Assembly (NCBI RefSeq): GCF_007273535.1
Contig: NZ_RIBP01000004.1
Coordinates: 558,001-622,000 of the forward strand
DNA: 64,000 nucleotides
DNA from: Niallia circulans
GTDB taxonomy: Bacteria > Bacillota > Bacilli > Bacillales > Cytobacillaceae
Direction: 5' to 3'
Shown here: piece after piece, positions 63,222 through 64,000 of the stretch
How positions within the stretch are numbered: position 1 is the first letter of the stretch
Layout: each line of letters opens with the position of its first letter
Position numbers and translations under genes: made by a program
Notes under the pieces: model-generated
What the model saw: the letters and a program-made list of their open reading frames with translations, nothing else
Told to the model about the DNA's origin: nothing
Databases searched by the model: none

Positions 63222-64000
63222 TTATCCAAATCTGCCGGAAATATATTCTTCTGTCTTTTTAACAGACGGGTTTGTAAAGATTTTCTCTGTCGCATCAAAC
63301 TCAATTAAATCTCCGCTCAAGAAGAAGGCAGTCTTATCTGAAATCCTTGAAGCCTGACCCATGTTATGTGTAACAATTAAAATAGAATATTCCTTTTTCA
63401 ACTCCACAATTAACTCTTCGACCTTGGCATTTGAAATCGGGTCAAGAGCTGATGAAGGCTCATCAAGAAGCATAAGTGAAGGCTTCATTGCAATTGTACG
63501 GGCAATGCAAAGTCTTTGTTGCTGTCCGCCAGATAGTGATAAAGCAGATTTATGAAGTCTGTCTTTTACTTCATCCCAAAGTGCTGCTTTCGTCAAGCTC
63601 TCTTCCACAAGGACTTCCAACTCACTTTTTTTCTTAATTCCCGCAAACTTCAATGCATGAGCAATATTTTCATAGATTGATTTTGGGAAAGGATTTGGCT
63701 TTTGGAATACCATGCCGATCTCTTTTCTTAATGCAACAACATCAATATTATCACCAAGGATATTCAAGCCTTCATATAGAATTTCTCCCTTTGCTTTAGC
63801 TCCAGGAATAAGGTCGTTCATGCGATTAATACTGCGAAGGAAAGTTGACTTACCACAGCCAGACGGTCCAATTAATGCAGTGATTGAATTTTTTTCGATA
63901 TCCATTGAAATCGTATTAACTGCTCGTTTTTCTCCGTAATATATGTCCAAGTCCTTTACTTGAAGGATTAGATCTTTATTTGTAACTGACGCTTCAGAAA
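63222..64000 (-). CDS. pstB: Phosphate ABC transporter ATPase PstB, upstream copy, 5' end cut
   Basis: At least 259 residues; the reading frame is open to the window end, and an internal TTG (at 63948-63950) is not the start because [17 protein letters not shown] precedes it in frame. Walker [16 protein letters not shown], signature [15 protein letters not shown], Walker [14 protein letters not shown], ending ISGRFG. First of two PstB ATPases. pstSCA are expected upstream, outside the window. Confidence 0.94.
   Translation of the reverse strand, partial: SEASVTNKDLILQVKDLDIYYGEKRAVNTISMDIEKNSITALIGPSGCGKSTFLRSINRMNDLIPGAKAKGEILYEGLNILGDNIDVVALRKEIGMVFQKPNPFPKSIYENIAHALKFAGIKKKSELEVLVEESLTKAALWDEVKDRLHKSALSLSGGQQQRLCIARTIAMKPSLMLLDEPSSALDPISNAKVEELIVELKKEYSILIVTHNMGQASRISDKTAFFLSGDLIEFDATEKIFTNPSVKKTEEYISGRFG

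Overview
The window comes from a low-GC, endospore-forming Gram-positive bacterium of the Bacillaceae (inferred). Supporting signs are strong GGAGG-type ribosome binding sites, a Ger receptor operon, a SpoVB-like flippase, LiaFSR, YwaC, stressosome, YfiBC and CatE homologues resembling those of Bacillus subtilis, and many intrinsic terminators. Several traits differ from B. subtilis. A glutaminyl-tRNA synthetase is present, the Ger operon has two permease genes, and PhoU is encoded behind two PstB copies. No rRNA, tRNA, CRISPR array, prophage or intact insertion sequence was seen.

Layout, mostly on the minus strand. 1-647: truncated SpoVB-like flippase. 844-4391: cell-envelope stress operon (small membrane protein, PspA, LiaF, LiaS, LiaR). 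4575-8578: thiazole branch of thiamine synthesis (tenI-thiO-thiS-thiG-thiF) behind a TPP riboswitch with a legible terminator/antiterminator switch. 8618-13940: spore germinant receptor operon (small D-type protein, two GerB permeases, GerA, GerC). 14106-16320: YfmL-like helicase, and the alarmone synthetase YwaC preceded by a 29-codon small ORF and a strong promoter containing a palindrome. 16340-19913: heterodimeric ABC exporter. 20129-28247: two M20 amidohydrolases and a complete Opp/Dpp peptide transporter in one operon.

28720-35479: aspartokinase III, an MFS exporter, a small basic protein whose 3' end contains a terminator, a cupin regulator divergent from azlCD, and glnS. 35703-38438: a 911-residue TPR protein with a dynamin-like but apparently inactivated GTPase core. 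38766-47636: small membrane protein, YlbL protease, MocR regulator with a divergent racemase, an RsbR-like stressosome protein, a CatE dioxygenase with a divergent HxlR/YodB-type regulator and two matching operators, an excisionase-like protein, a 36-residue membrane peptide, and an MHYT-GGDEF-EAL protein.

47829-57316: methyltransferase, GH13 alpha-glucosidase, and a YesMN-type two-component system divergent from a sugar ABC importer (two permeases and a binding protein, no ATPase). 57340-57497: probable small RNA with a C-rich loop, behind five hexamers repeated every 11 bp like a PhoP-box array. 57498-64000: MetQ-like lipoprotein under a Fur-like box, 3D-domain secreted protein, chemoreceptor, PhoU, and two PstB ATPases, the last cut by the window end. 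The PhoP-like array lies about 5 kb from the pst genes, which makes a phosphate-responsive small RNA the most attractive new element here.
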